Assembly: GCF_000017625.1 (NCBI RefSeq)
Contig: NC_009712.1
Location: 1,922,001 to 1,986,000 of the forward strand
DNA: 64,000 nt
Source: Methanoregula boonei 6A8
GTDB lineage: Archaea; Halobacteriota; Methanomicrobia; Methanomicrobiales; Methanospirillaceae
Direction of reading: 5' to 3'
A program made the translations under genes and the position numbers. The first letter of the stretch is position 1. Each line of letters begins with the position of its first letter. Positions 1 through 7,604 of the stretch are shown one piece after another. The notes beneath the pieces are model-generated. The model did not search any database and was not told the origin of the DNA. It saw only the letters and a program-made list of their open reading frames with translations.

Positions 1-484
1 TGGCCGCAATCGGGAGCATGTCGAGAAGTGCGTGCCACCCGGCGTACGCCCCGCCAAAGAGAAAGATGCTTGCCGAGAGAAAGGCAACCGCAGCGTTCCC
101 GAAAAACGGCGTGCTCTTGAGCCGGGCGGCGTAGAGGACAAGGAGCAGGGCGTTCACAAGAGCAATGCCCATGCAGAGGGGCGTGGTGAATACACTTACC
201 GCAAGGCCGAGAAGGAAGAGGGAAAACGCCCAGGCAAGCGCTGCGTTCCGGCTGACAGCTCCCGACGGGATAGGGCGATCGGGGCGGTTGATCGTGTCGA
301 TCGCGGCATCGAAATAATCGTTGATAACGTTCCCGGCAGCAGTTACCAGGAGTACAACTGCCATGAGCAGGAGGACGCCGTACACAAGCGTCCCGGTCGC
401 GATCAGGTACGCGACAATGGCTGCAAGGCCGGCAACAACCGAGTTGGCCGGGCGGGTAATGGCAAAAAAGCCCCTGACTCCCAT
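1..484 (-). CDS. UbiA-family prenyltransferase (probable digeranylgeranylglyceryl phosphate synthase), 3' end outside window
   Basis: Integral membrane prenyltransferase. In archaea this branch usually attaches the second geranylgeranyl chain to geranylgeranylglyceryl phosphate during ether lipid synthesis. The reading frame starts MGVRGFFAITRP and runs off the left edge. The family's Mg-pyrophosphate motif is visible as NDYFDAAID at about residues 55-63, followed by NRPDRP. Hydrophobic segments lie at about 15-52 and again after residue 80. The start is the first ATG before the conserved FxxITRPxN opening. The exact substrate is inferred from the family, since UbiA relatives also include quinone prenyltransferases. 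Confidence 0.85.
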   Translation of the reverse strand, partial: MGVRGFFAITRPANSVVAGLAAIVAYLIATGTLVYGVLLLMAVVLLVTAAGNVINDYFDAAIDTINRPDRPIPSGAVSRNAALAWAFSLFLLGLAVSVFTTPLCMGIALVNALLLVLYAARLKSTPFFGNAAVAFLSASIFLFGGAYAGWHALLDMLPIAA

Positions 485-576
485 ATACAGGATCCGGTTC
501 GGGCTTGCCAGATATTAACCTGCGTACCCGTTGACGGAGGATGGCCTGGTATCAGGAGGCCCGGGCAGGAAAAAAG

Positions 577-1134
577 TCAGGGGAAATCCGCCGGATCCAG
601 CGTCCACGTGGCCGAGAAACTGGCCGGGGTCTGGTTACCGGACGGTTCGGTGAAGAAGTTCACTGTCAGAGCAGCTCCGTTTTTCAGGGACTGGTAATCC
701 TGGTCGGAAGTAATCGTTACATAGTCCCTTCCTGACGCTGGCTGTCCCGGCCCGAGAGGAGGAGTCTCTGACCCGTCACCGCCATGGGAAACCCCGATGC
801 CGCCAAATGAGGACCCTTTTGCATTGGTCAGGGTGCTGTACCATTGCAGCTGGAGAGGGGTTGTTCCCGTATCGGTTACCCGCACAAAAATATCCACCTC
901 GTGACTGCCGGATGGCAGGACGGTTGTGGATATCTGGTCGATACTCGCGTTGAAGGAGTACGTCCCGTTCGTGAGGCTGATCACGCGATCCTGATCAACT
1001 GCTGCCTGACCCGATGCGCCGGCAGCGGATGATGGCACGGTTGTTCCGTTGCTTCCCGTGCCGGATGTGCACCCGGCAGCAAGAATCAGGCCGATACAAG
1101 CAAGAGCACAAAGACAAATGATTACGGTCTTCAT
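577..1134 (-). CDS. Small exported lipoprotein, unknown function
   Basis: 185 aa. An N-terminal hydrophobic stretch ends in a lipobox-like LILAAGC at about residues 16-22, followed by a Ser/Thr/Gly-rich linker, so the protein is probably anchored on the outside of the membrane. The body is beta-rich (SGSHEVDIFVRVTDTGTTPL), resembling small extracellular immunoglobulin-like or DUF4352-like domains common in Methanomicrobiales. A GGAG-type ribosome site lies just before the ATG. It stands alone between the prenyltransferase and tRNA-Arg. No specific function can be assigned. Confidence 0.75.
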   Translation of the reverse strand: MKTVIICLCALACIGLILAAGCTSGTGSNGTTVPSSAAGASGQAAVDQDRVISLTNGTYSFNASIDQISTTVLPSGSHEVDIFVRVTDTGTTPLQLQWYSTLTNAKGSSFGGIGVSHGGDGSETPPLGPGQPASGRDYVTITSDQDYQSLKNGAALTVNFFTEPSGNQTPASFSATWTLDPADFP

Positions 1135-1250
1135 GATTTTTCTCCGGTCTGTATTTTTTCCGGATATTTTTTGTGTTTTTCCATAAAATCCTGTCGAAAA
1201 ACAGAGCCGGGAGATGCGGGTGAAGGCAGGGAAAAAAGTGCCGGAGAGAC

Positions 1251-1324
1251 GGGCGAGGGGGGATTTGAACCCCCGACCATTAGCTTAGGAGGCTAACGCT
1301 CTATCCGGACTAAGCCACTCGCCC
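1251..1324 (-). tRNA. tRNA-Arg (anticodon CCT)
   Basis: A 74-nt cloverleaf read on the minus strand: 7-bp acceptor GGGCGAG/CTCGCCC, D arm, anticodon stem TTAGC/GCTAA enclosing loop CTCCTAA (anticodon CCT), and T arm GGGGG-TTCAAAT-CCCCC. CCA is not encoded. No intron is seen. A G occupies position 26, the site methylated by Trm1, whose gene is divergent next door. Confidence 0.95.
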
Positions 1325-1348
1325 ACTGCTCATACCAATTGCGGGGGA

Positions 1349-1359
1349 ATATGTATAAG
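1349..1359. promoter_or_regulatory. Shared TATA-like box between tRNA-Arg and trm1
   Basis: The short element ATGTATAAG is nearly symmetric at its core (GTATAAG / CTTATAC). It lies about 30 nt upstream of both the tRNA-Arg 5' end (minus strand) and the trm1 ATG (plus strand). One box region could therefore serve divergent transcription. This is inferred from spacing only. Confidence 0.45.
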
Positions 1360-1388
1360 TTTTGCGCGCTGCAATCTCTCTCCTCACC

Positions 1389-2513
1389 ATGGACGTTATC
1401 GAGGCCACGGAAGGCACAACAACGTTTCTTGTCCCGGTGCAGGACAGCACCGGGCAGTTCCCGCCCGGAACAGCCCCGGTCTTTTTCAACCGCCGTATGG
1501 AGCTCAACCGGGACGCAACTGTGCTCCTCCTTTCGGTACTCCAGCCGTCCGATTACCTGGATGCCATGGGGGCTACCGGTGTCCGGGGGCTCCGGGTAGC
1601 ACACGAGGTCGGGATCCCGGTCACCATCAACGACCGGGACCCGGAGGCAATCCCCCTGATCCGGGAGAACGTGGCCCGGCTCGGGCTTCCCGTTACCGTC
1701 ACCTGCCGGGATGCCTGTTCGCTCCTTTTCGAGCAGGCATTTGACGCGGTGGACATCGACCCCTTTGGAACGCCGGCGCCCTTTACCGATGCCGGGATCC
1801 GGGGCACGCGAAGGTTCCTGCTCCTGACTGCCACCGACACAGCACCACTCTGCGGGGCACACCTTAAGGCCGGGATCCGCCGGTACTTTGCCCGCCCGGG
1901 AAACACCGGTTACCACGGGGAGGTGGGCCTTCGGATCCTCCTTGGGTTTGTTGCCCGGGAGACCGTGAAGTACGATCGGGGGATAGAACCGCTCTTCTGC
2001 TTTGCCCGGGAGCATTTCGTTCGCCTCAATCTCCGCCTTACCCGGGGGCCAAAAGCCGCTGACCGGACCATTGAAAGGCTCGGGTTTATCCTGCAGTGCC
2101 CCACCTGTGCCTACCGCGAGGAGCTGCCCGGGATGTTTCCTCCCGCTGCCACCTGCCCCTTCTGTGGAAAGCCGCTGCGCCCCATCGGGCCGCTCTTTTT
2201 GGGGGCGATCTCCTCTGACGAGATCCTGGGGCAGATGCAGGCCCGGCTCCCAAGCTGCGGACTTGGGACACAAAAAGAACTCGAAAAACTCCTTACCACC
2301 TGCCGGGAGGAACTACCCACCTCCAGCCATTATGATTACCACCGGGTAGCACAACAGCTCGTGGTCTCCCCGCCGAAGATCGAAACTCTCCTGGAAGCCC
2401 TGCGGTCGGCCGGTTTTGACGCAAGCCGCACACACTATTCCGGCACCGGGGTAAAGACCAATGCCCCCCTTCCGGTACTTTACGATGCAATCCGGGGCAA
2501 AAACGAGCCGTAA
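1389..2513 (+). CDS. trm1: tRNA (guanine(26)-N2)-dimethyltransferase Trm1
   Basis: 374 aa, the usual archaeal Trm1 length. It dimethylates G26 of tRNAs with S-adenosylmethionine. Visible features: the N-terminal FFNRRMELNRD region, the SAM-fold segment DAMGATGVRGLR, the catalytic-type DIDPFGTPAPF motif at about residue 122, and a C-terminal zinc-binding set CPTC plus CPFCGK. An upstream TTG in frame (1362) is possible, but the ATG at 1389 sits at leaderless distance from the TATA box and matches the family start MxVxEG/ATEG. It is divergent from a tRNA carrying G26. Confidence 0.95.
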   Translation: MDVIEATEGTTTFLVPVQDSTGQFPPGTAPVFFNRRMELNRDATVLLLSVLQPSDYLDAMGATGVRGLRVAHEVGIPVTINDRDPEAIPLIRENVARLGLPVTVTCRDACSLLFEQAFDAVDIDPFGTPAPFTDAGIRGTRRFLLLTATDTAPLCGAHLKAGIRRYFARPGNTGYHGEVGLRILLGFVARETVKYDRGIEPLFCFAREHFVRLNLRLTRGPKAADRTIERLGFILQCPTCAYREELPGMFPPAATCPFCGKPLRPIGPLFLGAISSDEILGQMQARLPSCGLGTQKELEKLLTTCREELPTSSHYDYHRVAQQLVVSPPKIETLLEALRSAGFDASRTHYSGTGVKTNAPLPVLYDAIRGKNEP

Positions 2514-2526
2514 CCGGTAAAAAAAC

Positions 2527-2575
2527 GGTTCGGAACGTTTATGGGCAGACCCGTTCCAGACTCCCCCGTGGAACC
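2527..2575 (+). repeat. Duplicated promoter/leader, copy 1
   Basis: The roughly 49 nt before the first lipoprotein ATG contain a TATA-like GTTTATGG about 35 nt upstream and end in CCCGTGGAACC directly before ATGAACGGG. The same block recurs before the next gene with only a few changes, so promoter and gene were duplicated together. Confidence 0.75.
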
Positions 2576-3262
2576 ATGAACGGGAATAAGGCTCGTGTTA
2601 CGATCACAGTTATCGGAGGGATCCTGCTGGGTCTCCTTGTCATTTCCGCGGGGTGCAGTTCAACGGGCGGGAATGCACCGACGACTGCTGCAATAACTAC
2701 GCCGGTTACGACCCTCCCCCCCGCTGCAACATCCGCAAGCCTGGTGGAGACAACAATCATTCCGGTGACAACAACACCGCCGCCCTACCAGGTGTACACA
2801 GATCCCACCTACCCGCTGACCATGGACTACCCTGCGGGATGGGTCTATAACCAGCCAGGCAACTTCACCATGGAAGACTACGGGAAGATGACCCGCAATA
2901 TCGCCAACTTCTATTCCCCGAATGCAACCCAGGTGACCTACCGGACCTTCAGCGTGGACGTCGATCCCTCGCCCGGCTCGGACCTTGAGGATTACTTCAA
3001 CCACGCAACTGTTGCCCTGGGAAAGACCTACGATCCCCTCACCGTTACCCGGCACGACGCGATGTACACGGTATCCGGGTACCGGGCGTACCGGCTTGAT
3101 TTTACCAAACCGGACAACACAAACGAGATCGTGGTTTTCACGATCACCCCGGATAACGTGGGCTATATCTTCACGTACAATGCCATGGAGGACGCGGATT
3201 TCCAGACCCTGATGCATTCGGTCAACATTACCAGCGTTGCCGCTGCTACGACAAACATGTAA
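2576..3262 (+). CDS. Exported lipoprotein with PsbP-like domain, tandem paralogue 1
   Basis: 228 aa. The N-terminal hydrophobic segment ends in a lipobox-like LVISAGC at about residue 27, then comes a Thr/Pro-rich spacer (about 30-75), then a globular domain. That domain opens with YPLTMDYPAGWVYNQPG and has later blocks FSVDVDPSPGSDLEDYF and YTVSGYRAYRLDF. The YPxGW opening recalls the PsbP/DUF1795-like fold, but the family is only suggested. It is a tandem paralogue of the next gene, sharing promoter, signal and nearly all domain blocks. Role unknown; an extracytoplasmic ligand-binding or envelope role is likely. Confidence 0.8.
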   Translation: MNGNKARVTITVIGGILLGLLVISAGCSSTGGNAPTTAAITTPVTTLPPAATSASLVETTIIPVTTTPPPYQVYTDPTYPLTMDYPAGWVYNQPGNFTMEDYGKMTRNIANFYSPNATQVTYRTFSVDVDPSPGSDLEDYFNHATVALGKTYDPLTVTRHDAMYTVSGYRAYRLDFTKPDNTNEIVVFTITPDNVGYIFTYNAMEDADFQTLMHSVNITSVAAATTNM

Positions 3263-3387
3263 GTGGTCTCCCTGCAATCCCCAAAAAATCGTATTTTTGA
3301 CCCCAGGTGTCGGAAGTCCCCTATCGTGCTCCCGGTGCCCCGGGACGCGATCCGGGCCAAAAACTGCCTGTTACCAGGAGAAACGCC

Positions 3388-3436
3388 GGTTCAAAACGTT
3401 TATGGGAGAAAGCGTTCCAGACTCTCCCGTGGAACC
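3388..3436 (+). repeat. Duplicated promoter/leader, copy 2
   Basis: Second copy of the leader seen at 2527-2575. It has the same GTTTATGG TATA-like element, the same GCGTTCCAGACT stretch and the same CCCGTGGAACC abutting ATGAACGGG, at identical spacing to the start codon. Expression of the two paralogues is therefore likely to be similar. Confidence 0.75.
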
Positions 3437-4111
3437 ATGAACGGGAAACTGGCAGGTGGACGTATTGCAGTTATGGGAGGGATCCTGCTGATCCTTCTCG
3501 TTCTTTGTGCGGGCTGCAGTACCAAGACTGATAGTTCACCGCTGGCAGCAGCAACGAGCGGTCCGGGTACAAGCTTGCCCTCACCTGCTCCGTCCGCCTC
3601 CATCGTACAGACAACGATCATTCCCCTGACCGCAACCCCGGTGCCAAACCAGGTTTATACCGATCCCAAGTACCCACTGACCATGAACTACCCCCAAGGC
3701 TGGGTTCTTAACCAGCCGGGAGACTGTTCCCTGCGGGACTACGGGCGGACCACCTGCAATATCGTCAACTTCTATTCCCCTGATAACCCGGCATACCGCA
3801 TCTTCAGCGTGGATGTTGATCCCTCGCCGGGATCAAGCCTCGAAGATTACTTCAACGCTGCTACCGCGACTTTGAGCAGGAACTACGCACCAGTCTCAAA
3901 TCTCCGCCCCACATCCATTTACCATGTTTCCGGGTACAAGGCGTACCGCTTTGATTTTGTAAAACCGGACAACTCGGTTGAGATCGCAGTCTTTACGATC
4001 ACGCCGGACAACACCGCCTATATCTTTACGTACAATACCATGGAAGATTCTGACTTTGACTCCATGATAAAGTCGGTCAACATCACCTCCGCTGCTGCCG
4101 GCGCAGCATAA
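3437..4111 (+). CDS. Exported lipoprotein with PsbP-like domain, tandem paralogue 2
   Basis: 224 aa, with the same architecture as its upstream neighbour: signal with lipobox-like LVLCAGC, Ser/Pro/Thr linker, then the YPLTMNYPQGWVLNQPG domain and the blocks FSVDVDPSPGSSLEDYF, YHVSGYKAYRFDF and VNITSAA. A longer in-frame start exists at 3263, but the ATG at 3437 is the one preceded by the duplicated leader and followed by a proper signal sequence. Linker sequences have diverged most, the domain least, which suggests retained function in both copies. Confidence 0.8.
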   Translation: MNGKLAGGRIAVMGGILLILLVLCAGCSTKTDSSPLAAATSGPGTSLPSPAPSASIVQTTIIPLTATPVPNQVYTDPKYPLTMNYPQGWVLNQPGDCSLRDYGRTTCNIVNFYSPDNPAYRIFSVDVDPSPGSSLEDYFNAATATLSRNYAPVSNLRPTSIYHVSGYKAYRFDFVKPDNSVEIAVFTITPDNTAYIFTYNTMEDSDFDSMIKSVNITSAAAGAA

Positions 4112-4167
4112 CGGTAAACAGGTGCAAAAAAAGGATCGCTTTCCTGCCGGGGCAGGAGAAGCGGTTT

Positions 4168-5283
4168 CTAGTGCTCGATGATGATGGTGAGGATATCACC
4201 ATCAAGAAGCGGGTGGGTGAGGCCTACCCTCTGGCCGCCGTGCTTGACCGAGTCGCCCCAGATCCGGGCGTACCGGAACCGGCGCACGAAGTCCCGGTGG
4301 AGCTTGGTACAGACCGTCTCGACCGTGCTTCCCGTCCGGATGATGAGCGGCTCTTCGAGATCGGCCTCGCCGCTCTGGGGTTTTAAGTAGACCCGCATGA
4401 AACCGAGGCAGTCGTAGATCGCGTCCTTGAGCTCCTCCATGTGGTACCCTGCATGGGCGGAGATCATGATGGGCGGGTTTGCGAACCGGGCCGCGATATC
4501 GTGCTCGATCTCCAGGTACCGCTCCTTATCCACGAGGTCCACCTTGTTGACCGCAATAAAAGCGGGAACGTACACGCGGTTCCCCTGGAGGGCATCGATA
4601 AGGTCGTCCTGGGAGGCGTTCCCCCTGATGAGCACATCGGCGTTCATCATCTTGCTCTCGGAGAGGATCGATCGCACATCATCGATATCGAGATCCAGGG
4701 TCCCGACAGCCGCGAGCCGGATCCCGCCGACAGAGGATTTCTTGATGGTGATATCGGGTTTTGGCACGTTGATCCGGATACCCGCATCGTAGAGTTCTTT
4801 TAAGAGCACTTCGACATGCCGCTCGTTGAAGACATCCACAAGGATGATGATGATGTCGGCGCTCCGCACGACACCGATGACTTCCTTGCCGCGCCCCTTC
4901 CCCATGGCAGCACCGGCGATAAGTCCCGGGATATCGAGCAGCTGGATCTTCGCCCCTTTGTGTTCAAGGGCGCCGGGCACCACCGTAAGCGTGGTAAACG
5001 CATACGCGGCCACGGCACTGTCGGTACCGGTGAGCTTATTTAAGAGTGTGGATTTACCCGTGGACGGGAAACCGACAAGCACCGCAGTTGCATCGCCGGA
5101 CTTCTTGACTGAGTAGCCTTCCCCGCCACCGCCCGATTTCATCGCACGGTTAACGGCTTCATCGCGGAGCTTGGCTATCTTTGCCTTAACCCGCCCGATG
5201 TGCTTGGATGTAGCCTTGTTGTACGGAGTCTTTACCAGCTCCGCTTCCAGTTCGGCTATCTGCTCTTCAAGACTACCAGCCAT
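4168..5283 (-). CDS. DRG/Obg-family GTP-binding protein with TGS domain
   Basis: 371 aa, the normal length for archaeal DRG (Rbg) GTPases, which bind ribosomes or translation factors. Layout: helical N-terminus (1-60), G domain with P-loop GFPSTGKST at 71-79, DIPGLIAGA as G3 near 115 and NKVD as G4 near 248, an S5D2L-like insert, and a C-terminal TGS domain (about 290-371) ending in GDILTIIIEH. The start is the ATG opening MAGSLEEQIAELEAEL, as in the family. It is transcribed away from tRNA-Glu. Confidence 0.93.
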   Translation of the reverse strand: MAGSLEEQIAELEAELVKTPYNKATSKHIGRVKAKIAKLRDEAVNRAMKSGGGGEGYSVKKSGDATAVLVGFPSTGKSTLLNKLTGTDSAVAAYAFTTLTVVPGALEHKGAKIQLLDIPGLIAGAAMGKGRGKEVIGVVRSADIIIILVDVFNERHVEVLLKELYDAGIRINVPKPDITIKKSSVGGIRLAAVGTLDLDIDDVRSILSESKMMNADVLIRGNASQDDLIDALQGNRVYVPAFIAVNKVDLVDKERYLEIEHDIAARFANPPIMISAHAGYHMEELKDAIYDCLGFMRVYLKPQSGEADLEEPLIIRTGSTVETVCTKLHRDFVRRFRYARIWGDSVKHGGQRVGLTHPLLDGDILTIIIEH

Positions 5284-5286
5284 TTC

Positions 5287-5511
5287 TCATATTAATCGAT
5301 GCCCGTTCGGGATATAGTTGTTCATGGGAACAGCCCGTATTCCTGCCGGATCCACCGGGCCGAGCCGGGGCAGAACAAGACCCGGTGCATACGGATCCTG
5401 CTTCTGGGGGAGATCCAGGACCCGGGTGAGACCCAACCCCTGCCGCGCCTTCCCCCACATCGGCAGTACCGGCAGGGCGATGGCATTCGGGCAACCTTTA
5501 AGTAAGTCCAT
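5287..5511 (-). CDS. Possible small protein upstream of the DRG GTPase
   Basis: A 74-aa open frame (MDLLKGCPNAIALPVLPMWG...) ends 3 nt before the DRG start and uses codons typical of the neighbours, so it could be cotranscribed. Against it, the start lies only 24 nt from the oppositely transcribed tRNA-Glu and overlaps the TATA-like CTTTAAGTAA that probably serves that tRNA. I recognise no family. Treat it as a weak call. Confidence 0.28.
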   Translation of the reverse strand: MDLLKGCPNAIALPVLPMWGKARQGLGLTRVLDLPQKQDPYAPGLVLPRLGPVDPAGIRAVPMNNYIPNGHRLI

Positions 5512-5534
5512 CGCCCATGTTATTGGGCAATTAC

Positions 5535-5609
5535 GCTGCTATAGTGTAGACCGGCCAATCATGCGAGCCTCTCACGCTCGCGACAGGGGTTCAAATCCCC
5601 TTAGCAGCA
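5535..5609 (+). tRNA. tRNA-Glu (anticodon CTC)
   Basis: 75 nt: acceptor GCTGCTA/TAGCAGC plus discriminator A, a D arm with the CCGGCCAATCAT block typical of archaeal tRNA-Glu, anticodon stem CGAGC/GCTCG around loop CTCTCAC (anticodon CTC), and T arm AGGGG-TTCAAAT-CCCCT. CCA is not encoded. A TATA-like CTTTAAGTAA lies about 30 nt upstream. An AT-rich, foreign-looking segment begins directly downstream. Confidence 0.95.
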
Positions 5610-5750
5610 CTCGAACACTCATGGTTTAATGCTCTTTTGATGAGAGTTCACGTCCAGCATCTATTATTTACGGATCACGATTAATATTTGATAAATTGTG
5701 AAATATATTTTTATGTTTCTTCAATTGATGCGATTCTAAACATTGAAATC

Positions 5751-6731
5751 TCATCTACCCGGGACACGATACAAGGCCCGCTTTTTCTGCTTTTTTTGCT
5801 CCTCTCGATCACTTTCTGTTAAATTAACGGTTCTCCATTTCAAGTTTGAGTATATCCATCGAGGTTGATACCCAACCTCTTTTACGAGACGAGGATGTGA
5901 TAAAAACGAAGGTGCCAACAGCCGGGGTTTACCCACGCCTTCTTCAATCGATTTCTCCTTTTTCAAATCAATAATATAGTAATCAATATCGTTCACAAAA
6001 ATTTCATTCTCAAACGAATCTTTACAATACAATGAAAATTTTACACAAATATAAGGCAATTCATTTTTCAAATAGATTTTTGCAATCTGTTCTAAAGTAT
6101 ATCTCCTAGGTTTGTAATTTTGAAGGAGATCTGCTCTTTTATGTTCCAAAAATTCATATTTCAGGTTATTATTGAAATCATCATCAAGCATATAGACTGG
6201 CTCAATTTCAAAGGGCATCCAGTTTTCAGATGGTAATAAGTAGGAATCGCCAGTTGGCCGCTTTAAAAAAGTAATTCCTTCAATAGGTTTGTATTTAGAA
6301 GTTTTTTCCCCATCAAGCACTCTCTCTGGATCATAATAAGTGACATCTACAGTTTGGTCGAGTCTTTTCCTAAATATATCTTTAACAAGGCGTTCAGTTA
6401 CATACGGCCAGCCAAAATCATGGAGCCATTTCATATGTTTAATGTCATCCGTCTTATCGACAGAGAAACAGTACGTAGACACTCCCAATTCAAAAGCAGG
6501 AGTATTCCCAACATTTTTCAAGCTAATTTTTAATTTATTTTTATCAACTGAACAATTACCAATTTCTAAAATAGGTCGATTCTGAGAAAGAAGAAATGAG
6601 GTCTGTTCTTGGAAGGATTTCAATTGAGATTGAGTAATTTTGATATTTCTATAAGCATAAATCGCAAGCAGAATTGTTCCTAACGCCACGAAAACATTAA
6701 CAACCACAGATATGTCATCAACCAATGGCAT
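5751..6731 (-). CDS. Orphan membrane-anchored protein in AT-rich island
   Basis: 326 aa from MPLVDDISVVVNVF; a longer in-frame start at 6791 is possible. One N-terminal transmembrane segment (VVVNVFVALGTILLAIYAY, about residues 9-27) precedes a short coiled stretch (SQLKSFQEQTSFLLSQNRP) and a soluble domain rich in Lys, Asn, Tyr and Glu. That layout resembles host-range or defence-type membrane proteins of unknown function found near integration sites, but I recognise no named family. Codon use is strikingly AT-rich compared with every neighbour, which points to recent transfer. Confidence 0.7.
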   Translation of the reverse strand: MPLVDDISVVVNVFVALGTILLAIYAYRNIKITQSQLKSFQEQTSFLLSQNRPILEIGNCSVDKNKLKISLKNVGNTPAFELGVSTYCFSVDKTDDIKHMKWLHDFGWPYVTERLVKDIFRKRLDQTVDVTYYDPERVLDGEKTSKYKPIEGITFLKRPTGDSYLLPSENWMPFEIEPVYMLDDDFNNNLKYEFLEHKRADLLQNYKPRRYTLEQIAKIYLKNELPYICVKFSLYCKDSFENEIFVNDIDYYIIDLKKEKSIEEGVGKPRLLAPSFLSHPRLVKEVGYQPRWIYSNLKWRTVNLTESDREEQKKQKKRALYRVPGR

Positions 6732-7095
6732 ATGGAAATAAATGCATCGAGCATTATAAAAACGCGATCCTCGTTTATGGATTCTCAACAATCATTACAA
6801 TTCAATACTACACTGTAAGAAGAAGTAAATTTAGATTTACTACTCATTCAACAAAATCTGTCTCATTTTTTTCTGTTGAATAAAATCTGCCCAATATAGA
6901 AGGAGTTCAGCAAACGAGACAATATATTTCCCTCGAACTTGCTTTGCTAATGGTCGCTCGGGCGCCTCTTCGGGCAAGAGCCTTGACGAATAATTCCGGA
7001 TCCCGGTAAGTGCGTAGCGCAAAACCCGACGAGGCGTTTTGCGCGTCAGGCATCGTTACGATATCCCCCGGTAAGAATGACCGTCCCCGGGGCGC
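6732..7095. other. Intergenic stretch, right half of the AT-rich island
   Basis: The left part is AT-rich like the adjacent orphan gene and probably holds its promoter. Base composition returns to GC-rich by about 6955. A 60-codon open frame on the minus strand (6840-7022) has no recognisable content and no convincing ribosome site. I see no tRNA fragment that would mark an attachment site. Confidence 0.4.
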
Positions 7096-7371
7096 TTAAA
7101 AATCACGGTATGCACTCTTCCGATATTCCACCTCAAGGACATGAATAATTAAAACATCATCATGGATCGACAAAAATGCCCGTAGACCCCTCCGGATCCT
7201 GACGGAATAGACGGGATGCAGGGGATGGGAGCCCTTGATCTTTTTGATATGGTGATAGGGTTCTTGGCTGATCGCATGGATCTTCCGGATAACCTGCCGG
7301 GCAAGTTCGGGAGGAAGCCGGCCGAGATCGCGGTCGGCCCGGTGCGTATACCGGACCGCGTAACCGCTCAT
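7096..7371 (-). CDS. RelE/ParE-superfamily toxin
   Basis: 91 aa, typical for this toxin family. It opens YAVRYTHRADRDLGRLP, then PELARQVIRKI, and ends with the beta-strand run VYSVRIRRGLRAFLSIHDDVLIIHVLEVEYRKSAYRDF, matching the RelE pattern of basic residues preceding a conserved Arg and C-terminal Tyr/Arg. RelE members cleave ribosome-bound mRNA and ParE members poison gyrase; the sequence alone does not separate them. It overlaps the antitoxin by an ATGA junction, so the two are translationally coupled. Confidence 0.88.
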   Translation of the reverse strand: MSGYAVRYTHRADRDLGRLPPELARQVIRKIHAISQEPYHHIKKIKGSHPLHPVYSVRIRRGLRAFLSIHDDVLIIHVLEVEYRKSAYRDF

Positions 7372-7604
7372 TTAACCCCGTATTTTTTCATGACCTCTTT
7401 CTCGGCAATCAGGTTGCCTTTCCTGACATCCCCAAGGGATTCTTCGAGTCCTGCTATGGTCTCTTCGCTTAAGGGTTCCTCATCCACCGCGAGCGTGACC
7501 AAGCGCTCGATGACATCGTTGTATGATTCCTTGGGGTGACGTTTCAGGGAGTTGAGTTGATCCTTGAGATCTTCCCGGATGTAAATGGTGGTCGCGGCCT
7601 GCAT
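7368..7604 (-). CDS. Antitoxin partner (ribbon-helix-helix type)
   Basis: 78 aa. The N-terminal strand-helix TTIYIREDLKDQLNSLKRH followed by YNDVIERLVTL fits a ribbon-helix-helix DNA-binding dimer (CopG/VapB-like). The acidic C-terminus (EEPLSEETIAGLEESLGD) would wrap the toxin. The start is the ATG at 7604; a further in-frame codon at 7622 adds only MHSSIT. Antitoxin-first order and a 4-nt overlap with the toxin support an autoregulated pair. It lies between the AT-rich island and the repeat element. Confidence 0.82.
   Translation of the reverse strand: MQAATTIYIREDLKDQLNSLKRHPKESYNDVIERLVTLAVDEEPLSEETIAGLEESLGDVRKGNLIAEKEVMKKYGVK

Noticed and set aside
1293-2273. A 326-codon open frame antisense to trm1
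   Set aside because: No known motif, low-complexity composition, and it overlaps both the tRNA and a clear Trm1.
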